A DNA stretch of 7,843 nt from contig JAEURE010000116.1 in assembly GCA_016789485.1 (NCBI GenBank), positions 1-7,843 of the forward strand, written 5' to 3'. Positions 1 through 5,466 of the stretch are shown here, one piece after another. A model generated the notes under the pieces. That model was not told the origin of the DNA, ran no database searches, and was given only the letters and a program-made list of their open reading frames with translations. Position 1 is the stretch's first letter. Each line of letters opens with the position of its first letter. Origin of the DNA: Anaerolineales bacterium. Its GTDB lineage: Bacteria; Chloroflexota; Anaerolineae; Anaerolineales; Villigracilaceae. The position numbers and the translations under genes were made by a program.

Positions 1-560
1 GTATCGCCGGGGCAAACGGCATTCACGCGAATGCCATCACGCGCATAATCGAGCGCCATCGCCTTCGTCATCATGCCCACCGCGCCTTTGCTCATGATGT
101 ACGGAAACGCATTCTTCCCCGCCACCACCGACCAATCCGACCCATTATTGACGATCGCACCACTCCCCTGCTTCTTCATCTGCGGCAGCACCAACTGGCA
201 CATCTTCCACACCGCTGTCACATTGATGTTCAACGTGTCTTGCCAAGTCTCATCACTGGTCGTCTCCGCCGTTCCCTTGGTGACAATGCCCGCATTATTG
301 AACAAAATATCAATGCGATTAAATTCCTTAAGAGCGACATCTACGACTCTTTGACATTCTTCTGGCTTTGTATGATCCGTCTCCACGAACACGCATCGGA
401 CTCCCTTTTGCCTGCATTCTGCTTCGACAGCACTGCCCAAGCTGGAGCGTCTGCCTGTTAAGACTAGGTCAGCTCCCTCGTCCGCGAAACGAAGCGCGGT
501 GGCTTTTCCAATTCCCGATGTCCCACCTGTGATGATGGCTATTTTATTTTTGAGTCTCAT
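1..560 (-). CDS. SDR-family oxidoreductase (partial, C-terminus off window)
   Basis: This is a classical short-chain dehydrogenase/reductase, an NAD(P)-dependent cytoplasmic oxidoreductase; its substrate cannot be told. Reading the reverse strand from the ATG at 560 gives 186 codons without a stop up to the window edge. The Rossmann motif TGGTSGIG is at residues 11-18, NNAG at 88-91, and all four catalytic positions are present: Asn113, Ser141, Tyr154 and Lys158 (YIMSK). The CPGD block at 183-186 is the usual one after the active site. Arg37-Arg38 after the second strand is compatible with NADP(H) preference, which is inference. Family members are usually 240-260 residues, so about 60-70 are missing beyond the edge. 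The start is chosen because AGAGGT lies four bases upstream (565-570). It is divergent from mutS2. Membership of the family is near certain; the specific reaction is unknown. Confidence 0.93.
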   Translation of the reverse strand, partial: MRLKNKIAIITGGTSGIGKATALRFADEGADLVLTGRRSSLGSAVEAECRQKGVRCVFVETDHTKPEECQRVVDVALKEFNRIDILFNNAGIVTKGTAETTSDETWQDTLNINVTAVWKMCQLVLPQMKKQGSGAIVNNGSDWSVVAGKNAFPYIMSKGAVGMMTKAMALDYARDGIRVNAVCPGD

Positions 561-564
561 ATTT

Positions 565-570
565 ACCTCT
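565..570 (-). promoter_or_regulatory. Shine-Dalgarno site of the SDR gene
   Basis: On the reverse strand AGAGGT is followed by four bases and then the ATG at 560. This site decides the SDR start. Confidence 0.7.
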
Positions 571-618
571 TCATCTTGGTAGTTGACTGTTGAAAGCTAT
601 CAGCGGTCAACAAGATGA
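571..618. repeat. Inverted repeat in the SDR/mutS2 divergent region
   Basis: TCATCTTG at 571-578 is matched perfectly by CAAGATGA at 611-618, and TGTTGA at 588-593 by TCAACA at 607-612. The two pairings partly compete, so this could form a hairpin in the SDR leader RNA or be an operator dyad between the divergent genes. Sequence alone does not separate these from chance decay of the heptad repeat that lies inside it. Confidence 0.45.
596..609 (+). repeat. Two GCnnTCA heptad repeat units (intergenic)
   Basis: GCTATCA (596-602) is directly followed by GCGGTCA (603-609). The same heptad family occurs as four tandem units inside mutS2 at 2534-2561, sharing the 10-mer TCAGCGGTCA. It looks like a decayed short tandem repeat of the seven-base kind that is dispersed in some bacterial genomes. 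Confidence 0.5.
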
Positions 619-623
619 GAGCT

Positions 624-629
624 AGTATA
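624..629 (-). promoter_or_regulatory. Candidate -10 element for the SDR gene
   Basis: The reverse strand reads TATACT here, overlapping the mutS2 -10 hexamer on the other strand. If used, the SDR mRNA would begin near 617 and carry a leader of about 56 bases containing the inverted repeat. No good -35 is seen at standard spacing; TTGCTG at 650-645 is only 15 bases away. Confidence 0.3.
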
Positions 630-631
630 AT
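626..631 (+). promoter_or_regulatory. mutS2 -10 element (probable leaderless start)
   Basis: A perfect TATAAT ends eight bases before the mutS2 ATG at 640. Transcription would then begin at or within a base or two of the start codon. There is no Shine-Dalgarno sequence before the ATG, which agrees with a leaderless mRNA. The -35 region (about 602-609) is a poor match to TTGACA. Confidence 0.55.
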
Positions 632-639
632 CTCCCATT

Positions 640-3027
640 ATGGACAGCAAGACACTCAACGTACTTGAATACCCGAAGATTCTCGAGCGGCTCGCAGGCT
701 ACTGCGATTTCTCCGCATCGATGAGTTTGGCGCGCAGCCTCGAACCCACGGACTCGTTTGAGCTCGCCCAAGCCCGCCTCGCAGAGACGACTGAGGCCCG
801 CAAAGTATTGGCAGTGAATGATATTGGTGTTGGCGCCGCAAGGGACATTCGCCCCGCAGCAGACCTTGCCGCACGCAGCGGCGTGCTCGACCCGCAGCAA
901 CTGCTGGACATCAAAGCCACGCTCATCTCGTGCCGCGAGATCAAAAAATCACTCGACCGCAAAACAGATGAATTTCCGCGCCTCGCAAAACTTGCCGAAG
1001 CATTGCCCGAATCGCATGGCATTGTGGACGCGATCACGCGCATCCTCTCTGACCGCGGCGAGGTGTTGGATTCTGCTTCTGTGAAGTTGGGCGCATTACG
1101 ACGCGAGATCAAGATCGCCCACGGACGGTTGATGTCCCGCTTGCAGCGCTACCTGACCGAGTCCGCTAAGAAATTGCAGGAGCCGATCATCACCCAGCGT
1201 GATGGACGCTATGTGATTCCTTTGCGCGCTGAATTCAAAGGCAGTATCAAAGCTGTGATTCACGATCAATCTGCCAGCGGCGCGACTTTGTTCGTTGAAC
1301 CATTGCCTGTTGTAGAACTTAACAACGAAATGCGCGAGCTGGAATTAAAAGAACGCGACGAAGAACGCCGTATCCTTGCGGAAGTCTCCGCATTGGTGGG
1401 GGAGCACGCCAGCGAGTTGAAGTACGGCGTTGAAAACCTTGCCATGATGGACTTGATCCTTGCGAAAGCAAAGTATGCCGATGACCTGCGGGCGAATGAG
1501 CCAGTACTGCGCAAGTTTGAAGGTGGAAAACAAAAGGCTGGTGATGGAGAGCAATCGTCAATTTACTTGCTTCATGCTCGTCATCCCCTCATCCCCGAGG
1601 ATACTGTGGTGCCCATTGACGTTGACCCCAAACCTGGCACGCGCGCCATCGTCATCACTGGCCCGAACACGGGTGGTAAAACAGTTTCGTTGAAAACGGT
1701 TGGCCTGCTGGTGTTGATGGCTCAGTCGGGGTTGCACATTCCCGTGCAGAGTGGTTCGGAACTGCCGTGCTTCCATTCGGTCTATGCTGATATTGGCGAT
1801 GAGCAATCTATTGAGCAATCGCTTTCCACGTTCAGCGGTCACATCACCAACATCATCCGCATTCTCAAGCAGATCGATCATCGCTCGCTGGTCATCTTCG
1901 ATGAACTCGGCTCGGGCACAGACCCGCAGGAAGGTGCGGCTATTGCCCGTGCCATCCTCACGCACTTGCTGGATACGAGTGCGATGACGCTTGTTGCCAC
2001 ACATTACCCTGAACTGAAAACATTTGCCCATTCCACGGATGGAGTGGTGAATGCTTCGCTTGAATTTGACATCAAAACGCTTCGCCCTACCTACAAGCTG
2101 ACTCTGGGACTCCCGGGCAGGTCCAACGCTTTGTTGATCGCGCAGAAGCTCGGTCTTCCACAGCCGATCATTGAATCGGCACGCGCAGAGATCAACCCGC
2201 TGGATCTGCGGGCAGATAAACTTTTGGATGACATTCGCAAGGAACGCAACCGCACGTCGCGTGAGCGTGAAAAGTTGGAAAAGCAACGTGCCAAACTCGA
2301 AGCACAAAATGTGGAGTTGGAAAAGCGTCTTGAGAAAATAGAAGACGAACGCCGCGCAACGATTGCCAAAGCCCGTGCCGAAGGTGAGTTGGAAGTGGCT
2401 GTGCTCAAACGTAATATTGACTCGTTGAAATCACAACTCAAGAAAGCCAGCCAGCCGCTCACCGCCATCCGTGCCATTGAAGAGAAAATGGAAAAGATGG
2501 AAGAGAAGGTTGAGGCTCCCGTTGAACGAAAGAGTGGTCAGCCTTCAGCGGTCAGCAATCAAGTGTTGAGACTCGGAGAGAAGGTTACCGTCATCACGTT
2601 GAATGCCGAAGGTGTAGTGACAGCTTTGGGTGAGTCTGATGCGGAAGTCCAAATTGGGACGATCCGCGTGCGGGCGAGGCTATCCGATCTGATAAAACGA
2701 TCTGGTGAACCTGTTGTCGTTGAAGAGAAAAAGAAGGTTGCAACTCGTGAAACGGCTGCCACGGTCGGTTCCAAATCGCCTGGCATGGAAGTGGATTTGC
2801 GCGGGTTGATGTCTGACGACGCGCTGGATAAGATGGAACGATATTTGGAACAGGCGTATCTTTCAGGATTGCCCTTCGTTCGTATCATTCATGGCAAAGG
2901 GACGGGTAAGTTGAGACAAGCCGTGCGCGAAGCCTTGCGCGGTCATGCGTATGTCAAAGCGTTTGAAGAGGGCGGCGACAAGGAAGGCGGCGAAGGCGTG
3001 ACGGTCGCGAAGATGAACGTTGGATGA
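640..3027 (+). CDS. mutS2: Endonuclease MutS2 (MutS-family ATPase with Smr domain)
   Basis: MutS2 is a cytoplasmic MutS-family ATPase without the mismatch-recognition domain. Family members have been linked to suppression of homologous recombination and to ribosome collision rescue. At 795 residues it is full length (B. subtilis MutS2 is about 785). Domain order: N-terminal core with helical lever (1-330); ATPase with Walker A GPNTGGKT at 341-348, the STFSGH signature at 396-401, Walker B ending in Asp421-Glu422, and ATHYPELK with switch His455; a long charged coiled coil (about 525-630); a KOW-like beta domain (about 646-686); and a C-terminal Smr nuclease domain with DLRG at 719-722 and HGKGTGK at 751-757. 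All key motifs are intact, so the protein should be active. The segment SGQPSAVSNQ (632-641) before the KOW-like domain is encoded by a heptad DNA repeat. It is probably transcribed from its own promoter. Confidence 0.97.
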   Translation: MDSKTLNVLEYPKILERLAGYCDFSASMSLARSLEPTDSFELAQARLAETTEARKVLAVNDIGVGAARDIRPAADLAARSGVLDPQQLLDIKATLISCREIKKSLDRKTDEFPRLAKLAEALPESHGIVDAITRILSDRGEVLDSASVKLGALRREIKIAHGRLMSRLQRYLTESAKKLQEPIITQRDGRYVIPLRAEFKGSIKAVIHDQSASGATLFVEPLPVVELNNEMRELELKERDEERRILAEVSALVGEHASELKYGVENLAMMDLILAKAKYADDLRANEPVLRKFEGGKQKAGDGEQSSIYLLHARHPLIPEDTVVPIDVDPKPGTRAIVITGPNTGGKTVSLKTVGLLVLMAQSGLHIPVQSGSELPCFHSVYADIGDEQSIEQSLSTFSGHITNIIRILKQIDHRSLVIFDELGSGTDPQEGAAIARAILTHLLDTSAMTLVATHYPELKTFAHSTDGVVNASLEFDIKTLRPTYKLTLGLPGRSNALLIAQKLGLPQPIIESARAEINPLDLRADKLLDDIRKERNRTSREREKLEKQRAKLEAQNVELEKRLEKIEDERRATIAKARAEGELEVAVLKRNIDSLKSQLKKASQPLTAIRAIEEKMEKMEEKVEAPVERKSGQPSAVSNQVLRLGEKVTVITLNAEGVVTALGESDAEVQIGTIRVRARLSDLIKRSGEPVVVEEKKKVATRETAATVGSKSPGMEVDLRGLMSDDALDKMERYLEQAYLSGLPFVRIIHGKGTGKLRQAVREALRGHAYVKAFEEGGDKEGGEGVTVAKMNVG
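2534..2561 (+). repeat. Four tandem GCnnTCA heptads inside mutS2
   Basis: GTGGTCA, GCCTTCA, GCGGTCA and GCAATCA follow each other without a gap, matching the consensus GCnnTCA. They encode SGQPSAVSNQ in the linker between coiled coil and KOW-like domain, a place that tolerates insertions. The same heptads occur upstream of the gene at 596-609. Confidence 0.6.
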
Positions 3028-3032
3028 TGTTG

Positions 3033-3038
3033 TATAAT
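3033..3038 (+). promoter_or_regulatory. Candidate -10 element upstream of the 80-residue gene
   Basis: A perfect TATAAT starts six bases after the mutS2 stop codon and ends 26 bases before the ATG at 3065. No convincing -35 hexamer is seen in the end of mutS2, so this may be a weak internal promoter or chance in AT-rich spacer. Confidence 0.35.
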
Positions 3039-3053
3039 TTTTAAAACTCAACA

Positions 3054-3058
3054 GGGAG
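3054..3058 (+). promoter_or_regulatory. Shine-Dalgarno site of the 80-residue gene
   Basis: GGGAG lies six bases before the ATG at 3065, a standard arrangement that supports this start. Confidence 0.7.
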
Positions 3059-3064
3059 CAGCTT

Positions 3065-3307
3065 ATGTCCATTGATGATGCCATTAAAAAAATGACAGAC
3101 CTGATCAAAGCCGCCAGTGCCAGCGCGGAGATCAAAGCCGCAAAAATGTCGGACGAGGAAGCACGGCTCTCGGTGTATGCGCCTGCTGGCGACATGCAGA
3201 AGATCAAGGATGCGACCTTTCAGCCCGCGATTGATATGTTGAATTCAGACGGCATGGATGTGCAGGTCTTCGTGTATGACAAGGATGCTCCGCCACTTAA
3301 GGGGTAG
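3065..3307 (+). CDS. Small hypothetical protein, 80 residues
   Basis: I do not recognise this protein. It is soluble, without signal peptide or membrane segment. The first 50 or so residues are rich in Ala, Lys, Asp and Glu and look helical, with a likely strand at LSVYAPAG (35-42). A second helix follows (about 43-59), then the strand VQVFVYDKD (66-74). It has no cysteine, histidine cluster or known nucleotide motif. A good Shine-Dalgarno site (3054-3058), normal codon use and its place in a tight same-strand series (37 bases after mutS2, 17 bases before the HTH-membrane gene) argue that it is real. The close spacing suggests co-transcription with the following gene. No function is assigned. 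Confidence 0.78.
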   Translation: MSIDDAIKKMTDLIKAASASAEIKAAKMSDEEARLSVYAPAGDMQKIKDATFQPAIDMLNSDGMDVQVFVYDKDAPPLKG

Positions 3308-3313
3308 GAATCT

Positions 3314-3319
3314 GGAAGG
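3314..3319 (+). promoter_or_regulatory. Shine-Dalgarno site of the HTH-membrane gene
   Basis: GGAAGG lies five bases before the ATG at 3325 and fixes this start, which places the helix-turn-helix at the very N-terminus with no receiver or sensor domain before it. Confidence 0.65.
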
Positions 3320-3324
3320 TTGAT

Positions 3325-4152
3325 ATGTTATTAAGTCCGCGTGAAAAACAAGTTGTTGATTTGCTCTTATTGGGAAAGAGCAATAAACAAATTGCTTTGG
3401 CGCTTGGGGTTTCAGAACGGACCATTGAATTCCACTTGAAAAATATCTATATTAAAATGCAGGTTGCCTCACGCGTGGAGTTGATCCTTAAACTTGGCAG
3501 GCAGATGGGGGAAATTCCCGACCTCGGGGAATCCACAGTTGTTTTTGAAGATGAAAAAAAAGATAATGACAGCCATTCCGCTCAATTACGAGCGGCAGAA
3601 TCCTGGAGAAACCTGATTTCTCTTATCCGAAAAGAGGCTGTCATGACGATCAAAATCTCATTCGAAGATCTGGAAAATTACCTGCGGAATCACATCATCC
3701 TGTTCGGCCTGTTGGCGCTTTCCGTCACCAGTTTGGTTCTTCGATTTATCTTATTTGACCTTGGGATGTATTTCTGGGGTTCGTATCTTTTATTGGAGAT
3801 ATTGCTCATTTTGGGAAGCGTGCGATTAGGCGAATTATTGAAACATAACAAGCCATTCCGCCCGCTATTAATTATCTTGATTGCAGTATCCATGCCAATC
3901 ATAGCTTGGGGATTTGACCAAGCATATTTGCTTGTTGCACTGCCATATTTAGGTTTCACTTCCGTGTCAATTCCTGATATTCACGCTACCGCTGAGTGGC
4001 TAACATCTGCAGAGGGTCTACCTTGTCTTTCGACAAGTTTGAACATAACCTCAGATGCTCCGTGGTTCATTGCAATTGCCGAGATGCTGATTATGTTCTT
4101 GTTAAGTAGAATGCTTGGAAAACACTCCGGCAGCAATTTAGCCACGGCATAA
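3325..4152 (+). CDS. LuxR-type HTH protein with C-terminal membrane domain
   Basis: This 275-residue protein begins at once with a LuxR/GerE-type DNA-binding domain (residues 3-60). LSPREKQVVDLL, the recognition-helix region ALGVSERTIEFHLKNIYIKM and the closing ASRVELI are typical. A hydrophilic linker (about 61-122) follows, then about four hydrophobic segments near 124-144, 149-167, 180-207 and 247-261. It is most simply a membrane-anchored one-component regulator whose sensor is the membrane part; the signal and target genes are unknown. LuxR-type HTHs normally sit at the C-terminus, so the order is reversed. An AGAGG at 3633-3637 stands five bases before the in-frame ATG of Met107, so a membrane-only 169-residue product could also be made. 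Codon use is visibly more AT-rich than in mutS2. A palindrome (4006-4055) lies in the coding sequence between the last two membrane segments. Confidence 0.85.
   Translation: MLLSPREKQVVDLLLLGKSNKQIALALGVSERTIEFHLKNIYIKMQVASRVELILKLGRQMGEIPDLGESTVVFEDEKKDNDSHSAQLRAAESWRNLISLIRKEAVMTIKISFEDLENYLRNHIILFGLLALSVTSLVLRFILFDLGMYFWGSYLLLEILLILGSVRLGELLKHNKPFRPLLIILIAVSMPIIAWGFDQAYLLVALPYLGFTSVSIPDIHATAEWLTSAEGLPCLSTSLNITSDAPWFIAIAEMLIMFLLSRMLGKHSGSNLATA
3578..3622 (+). repeat. Two small perfect hairpins in the HTH-membrane linker
   Basis: CCGCTC (3578-3583) pairs with GAGCGG (3590-3595) around a six-base loop, and GAGAAA (3606-3611) pairs with TTTCTC (3617-3622) around a five-base loop. Both lie in the part coding for the linker between the DNA-binding and membrane domains, just before the internal ribosome-binding-like site at 3633. 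Confidence 0.4.
3633..3645 (+). promoter_or_regulatory. Possible internal translation start (Met107)
   Basis: AGAGG at 3633-3637 is followed after five bases by an in-frame ATG at 3643. The site is similar in strength to those of the neighbouring genes, and would yield a product of residues 107-275 containing only the membrane domain. Confidence 0.35.
4006..4055. repeat. Imperfect palindrome inside the HTH-membrane gene
   Basis: A perfect inner stem, CTTGTC (4022-4027) and GACAAG (4032-4037) around TTTC, is flanked by imperfect outer arms closing with TCTG (4006-4009) and CAGA (4052-4055). The core TTCGACAAG resembles REP-like palindromes common in many bacteria. It codes for the loop around residues 228-243, where an in-frame insertion could be tolerated. 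Confidence 0.45.
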
Positions 4153-4171
4153 ATTTGCAACAGCTCAATAA

Positions 4172-4197
4172 ACAAAGACGATGAATGTCGCCCTTGT
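4172..4197 (-). terminator. Stem-loop between convergent genes
   Basis: Read as minus-strand RNA, the arms 4197-4188 and 4181-4172 pair over ten positions with two G-U pairs and a six-base loop, followed by a short T-rich run. In plus-strand RNA the same two positions become A-C mismatches, although a TTTTATTT run follows there (4200-4207). It most likely ends the SGNH-like lipoprotein mRNA from 5173, and may weakly serve the HTH-membrane gene as well. Confidence 0.5.
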
Positions 4198-4201
4198 GGT
4201 T

Positions 4202-5173
4202 TTATTTCCCCGCTGCAACGCGCCAGACAATATCCAGCGCTTCAAGCCCGGTCATACGATGAATTTCCTGAGCTTCTTCATTGAGATAGATAGCGCCTTG
4301 TTCTTCGCGGCCATCCATTACGTATAGTCCGCGGTCGGGGAGGTCGGCAAGCGACGCCCAAAAGTTCCAGAGTGGCAAATTGAATTCGCTGGCGAGCAGG
4401 GCCATGTCACGGTTGATGCGGTCATCCAGTTCGCGGTTGTCTGCTTTGGTGGCGAGGATCGGAACCACGCCTTCATTGATCAATTGTGTGATGATCTTGC
4501 GAAGGTATTCTGTGTTGCGCGATTCGAAATGCGAGCCGATTTGAATGATGACGAACGAGGGGCGGTGGATGCGTAGTTCACATTCCACGGGCGTTTCGGC
4601 AAAGGTGCAGCCATACTCGCCGCGATGCCATTGATCCCATAAAAGCGCGCCAGGCGTTGTGCCATCCTGTGAAGTGGGACTCTCGCGGTTGAATGAGCCA
4701 TTGAAGTGTTCCACCGTTTCACGGAGTTCAACAGGCAGGCTTTCTACGAGAAGCGGGTCAGTTTCAAATACGCCGAAGAATTCATCGGGGCGGGATTGGC
4801 AATCACCGAAAATGGAAAACGCATTTGGATTGTTGTCGAGGGATTGTCCTTTCTCATAGATCGCGCGGATATTTTCATCAGGTTCGGGAAGTACAGGCAA
4901 TTTTTTCCACTCGTCCGAGATGGGAGTTTGAGTGGCAGTTCTCATTGTGGATGCTTGGGTAAGAGTGATCACTGGTGTAACAGTGGCTGAAGCAATTGAT
5001 GTCGCGATACGTGCCTGAGTTGCGGATGCGGCAGGCGGGATTTCGTACCGCGGTGTAGGTATCAGCCGCGCGGGCGTACTCGTTGAGGTGGATGTGGGGA
5101 TTGGGGGAGTTTCAGTCTGGCAGGCAGTGATGGTGATATAAGCCAGTAAAGTGAAAAAGAATCTGCGGTTCAT
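4202..5173 (-). CDS. SGNH/GDSL-like lipoprotein, probably catalytically degenerate
   Basis: This is an exported lipoprotein of 323 residues. The signal peptide (1-17) ends in the lipobox ITAC, with Cys18 as lipidation site. A long Thr/Ser/Pro-rich tether (about 19-88) follows. The rest resembles the SGNH hydrolase fold: FGDCQS at 122-127 stands where block I GDS is expected, PSFVIIQIGS (205-214) looks like the strand and Gly of block III, VPILATKADN (237-246) is a core strand, and LPLWNFWASL (266-275) precedes the region where block V Asp-x-x-His should be. Asp287-Gly288 is present, but no His follows where expected, and a Cys (125) replaces the nucleophilic Ser. The domain may therefore bind a surface glycan or ester without cleaving it; this is inference. 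Cys125, 189 and 198 could form a disulfide. There is no Shine-Dalgarno; TATAAT lies 11 bases before the ATG. Confidence 0.82.
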   Translation of the reverse strand: MNRRFFFTLLAYITITACQTETPPIPTSTSTSTPARLIPTPRYEIPPAASATQARIATSIASATVTPVITLTQASTMRTATQTPISDEWKKLPVLPEPDENIRAIYEKGQSLDNNPNAFSIFGDCQSRPDEFFGVFETDPLLVESLPVELRETVEHFNGSFNRESPTSQDGTTPGALLWDQWHRGEYGCTFAETPVECELRIHRPSFVIIQIGSHFESRNTEYLRKIITQLINEGVVPILATKADNRELDDRINRDMALLASEFNLPLWNFWASLADLPDRGLYVMDGREEQGAIYLNEEAQEIHRMTGLEALDIVWRVAAGK

Positions 5174-5361
5174 CGTGATTCGTAATTATACAAGGATTGC
5201 TTCCGCGAATTCCATTGATTGGCAAACTTTAAAATGCGCGGGCAGTATTCCAGGTGCATGTTGATGACCAGACTCGGGCCAGGTTCGCGCAGGTGGTTGT
5301 AATCATCCGCAGAAGGTGTTGTTCCGATGAAGAGTTCATCGGTGATCGAGGAAAGGTTCAT
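5170..5361 (-). pseudogene. Remnant of a dual-specificity phosphatase N-terminus
   Basis: A 63-codon reading frame starts at 5361. Its first 40 or so residues (ITDELFIGTTPSADDYNHLR at 6-25, then SLVINMHLEY) resemble the opening of dual-specificity/tyrosine phosphatases, where a first strand and helix precede 'gI..VI.L..E'. The catalytic HCxxGxxR loop and everything after it are absent. From about residue 43 the sequence loses the family pattern and stops at TGA. That stop overlaps the start of the SGNH-like lipoprotein gene as ATGA. I read it as a 3'-truncated gene whose tail was replaced when the lipoprotein gene came to lie there. It could instead be a small translated leader coupled to the downstream gene. 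No clear ribosome-binding site is seen before 5361. Confidence 0.6.
5185..5190 (-). promoter_or_regulatory. -10 element of the SGNH-like lipoprotein gene
   Basis: The reverse strand reads TATAAT, ending 11 bases before the ATG at 5173. The expected transcript start would leave a leader of about five bases, too short for a ribosome-binding site, and none is seen. A weak TGGAAT at 5214-5209 (spacing 18) could be the -35. It lies inside the phosphatase remnant. Confidence 0.5.
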
Positions 5362-5436
5362 GCAAGAAATGGTATCACAAACTCTTTTTGTTCAAGGATA
5401 TGTTTTTTGTTACGTGCATTCTTGTTTCATGAGTTG

Positions 5437-5442
5437 TACAAT
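5437..5442 (+). promoter_or_regulatory. Candidate -10 element of the 5467 lipoprotein gene
   Basis: TACAAT is one base from consensus and lies 24 bases before the ATG, leaving room for a leader with the AAGGAG site. The -35 region (5414-5419) matches poorly. Confidence 0.35.
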
Positions 5443-5454
5443 ATTAATAACCAT

Positions 5455-5460
5455 AAGGAG
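5455..5460 (+). promoter_or_regulatory. Shine-Dalgarno site of the 5467 lipoprotein gene
   Basis: AAGGAG six bases before the ATG at 5467 is the strongest ribosome-binding site in the window. It decides the start against a longer open frame beginning at 5254. Confidence 0.85.
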
Positions 5461-5466
5461 ATTGCC

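Noticed and set aside
73..354. A 93-codon plus-strand open frame near the left edge
   Set aside because: It is antisense to the SDR gene, which has all its catalytic motifs; there is no ribosome-binding site before it.
1558..2307. A 249-codon open frame on the minus strand
   Set aside because: It lies wholly inside mutS2, antisense to the Walker and coiled-coil parts, and its protein has no domain character. It is a shadow of biased codon use.
5254..5466. In-frame N-terminal extension of the 5467 lipoprotein from an ATG at 5254
   Set aside because: The extension would bury the signal peptide and lipobox behind 71 residues of no family character. The AAGGAG site six bases before 5467 and the lipobox fix the later start.
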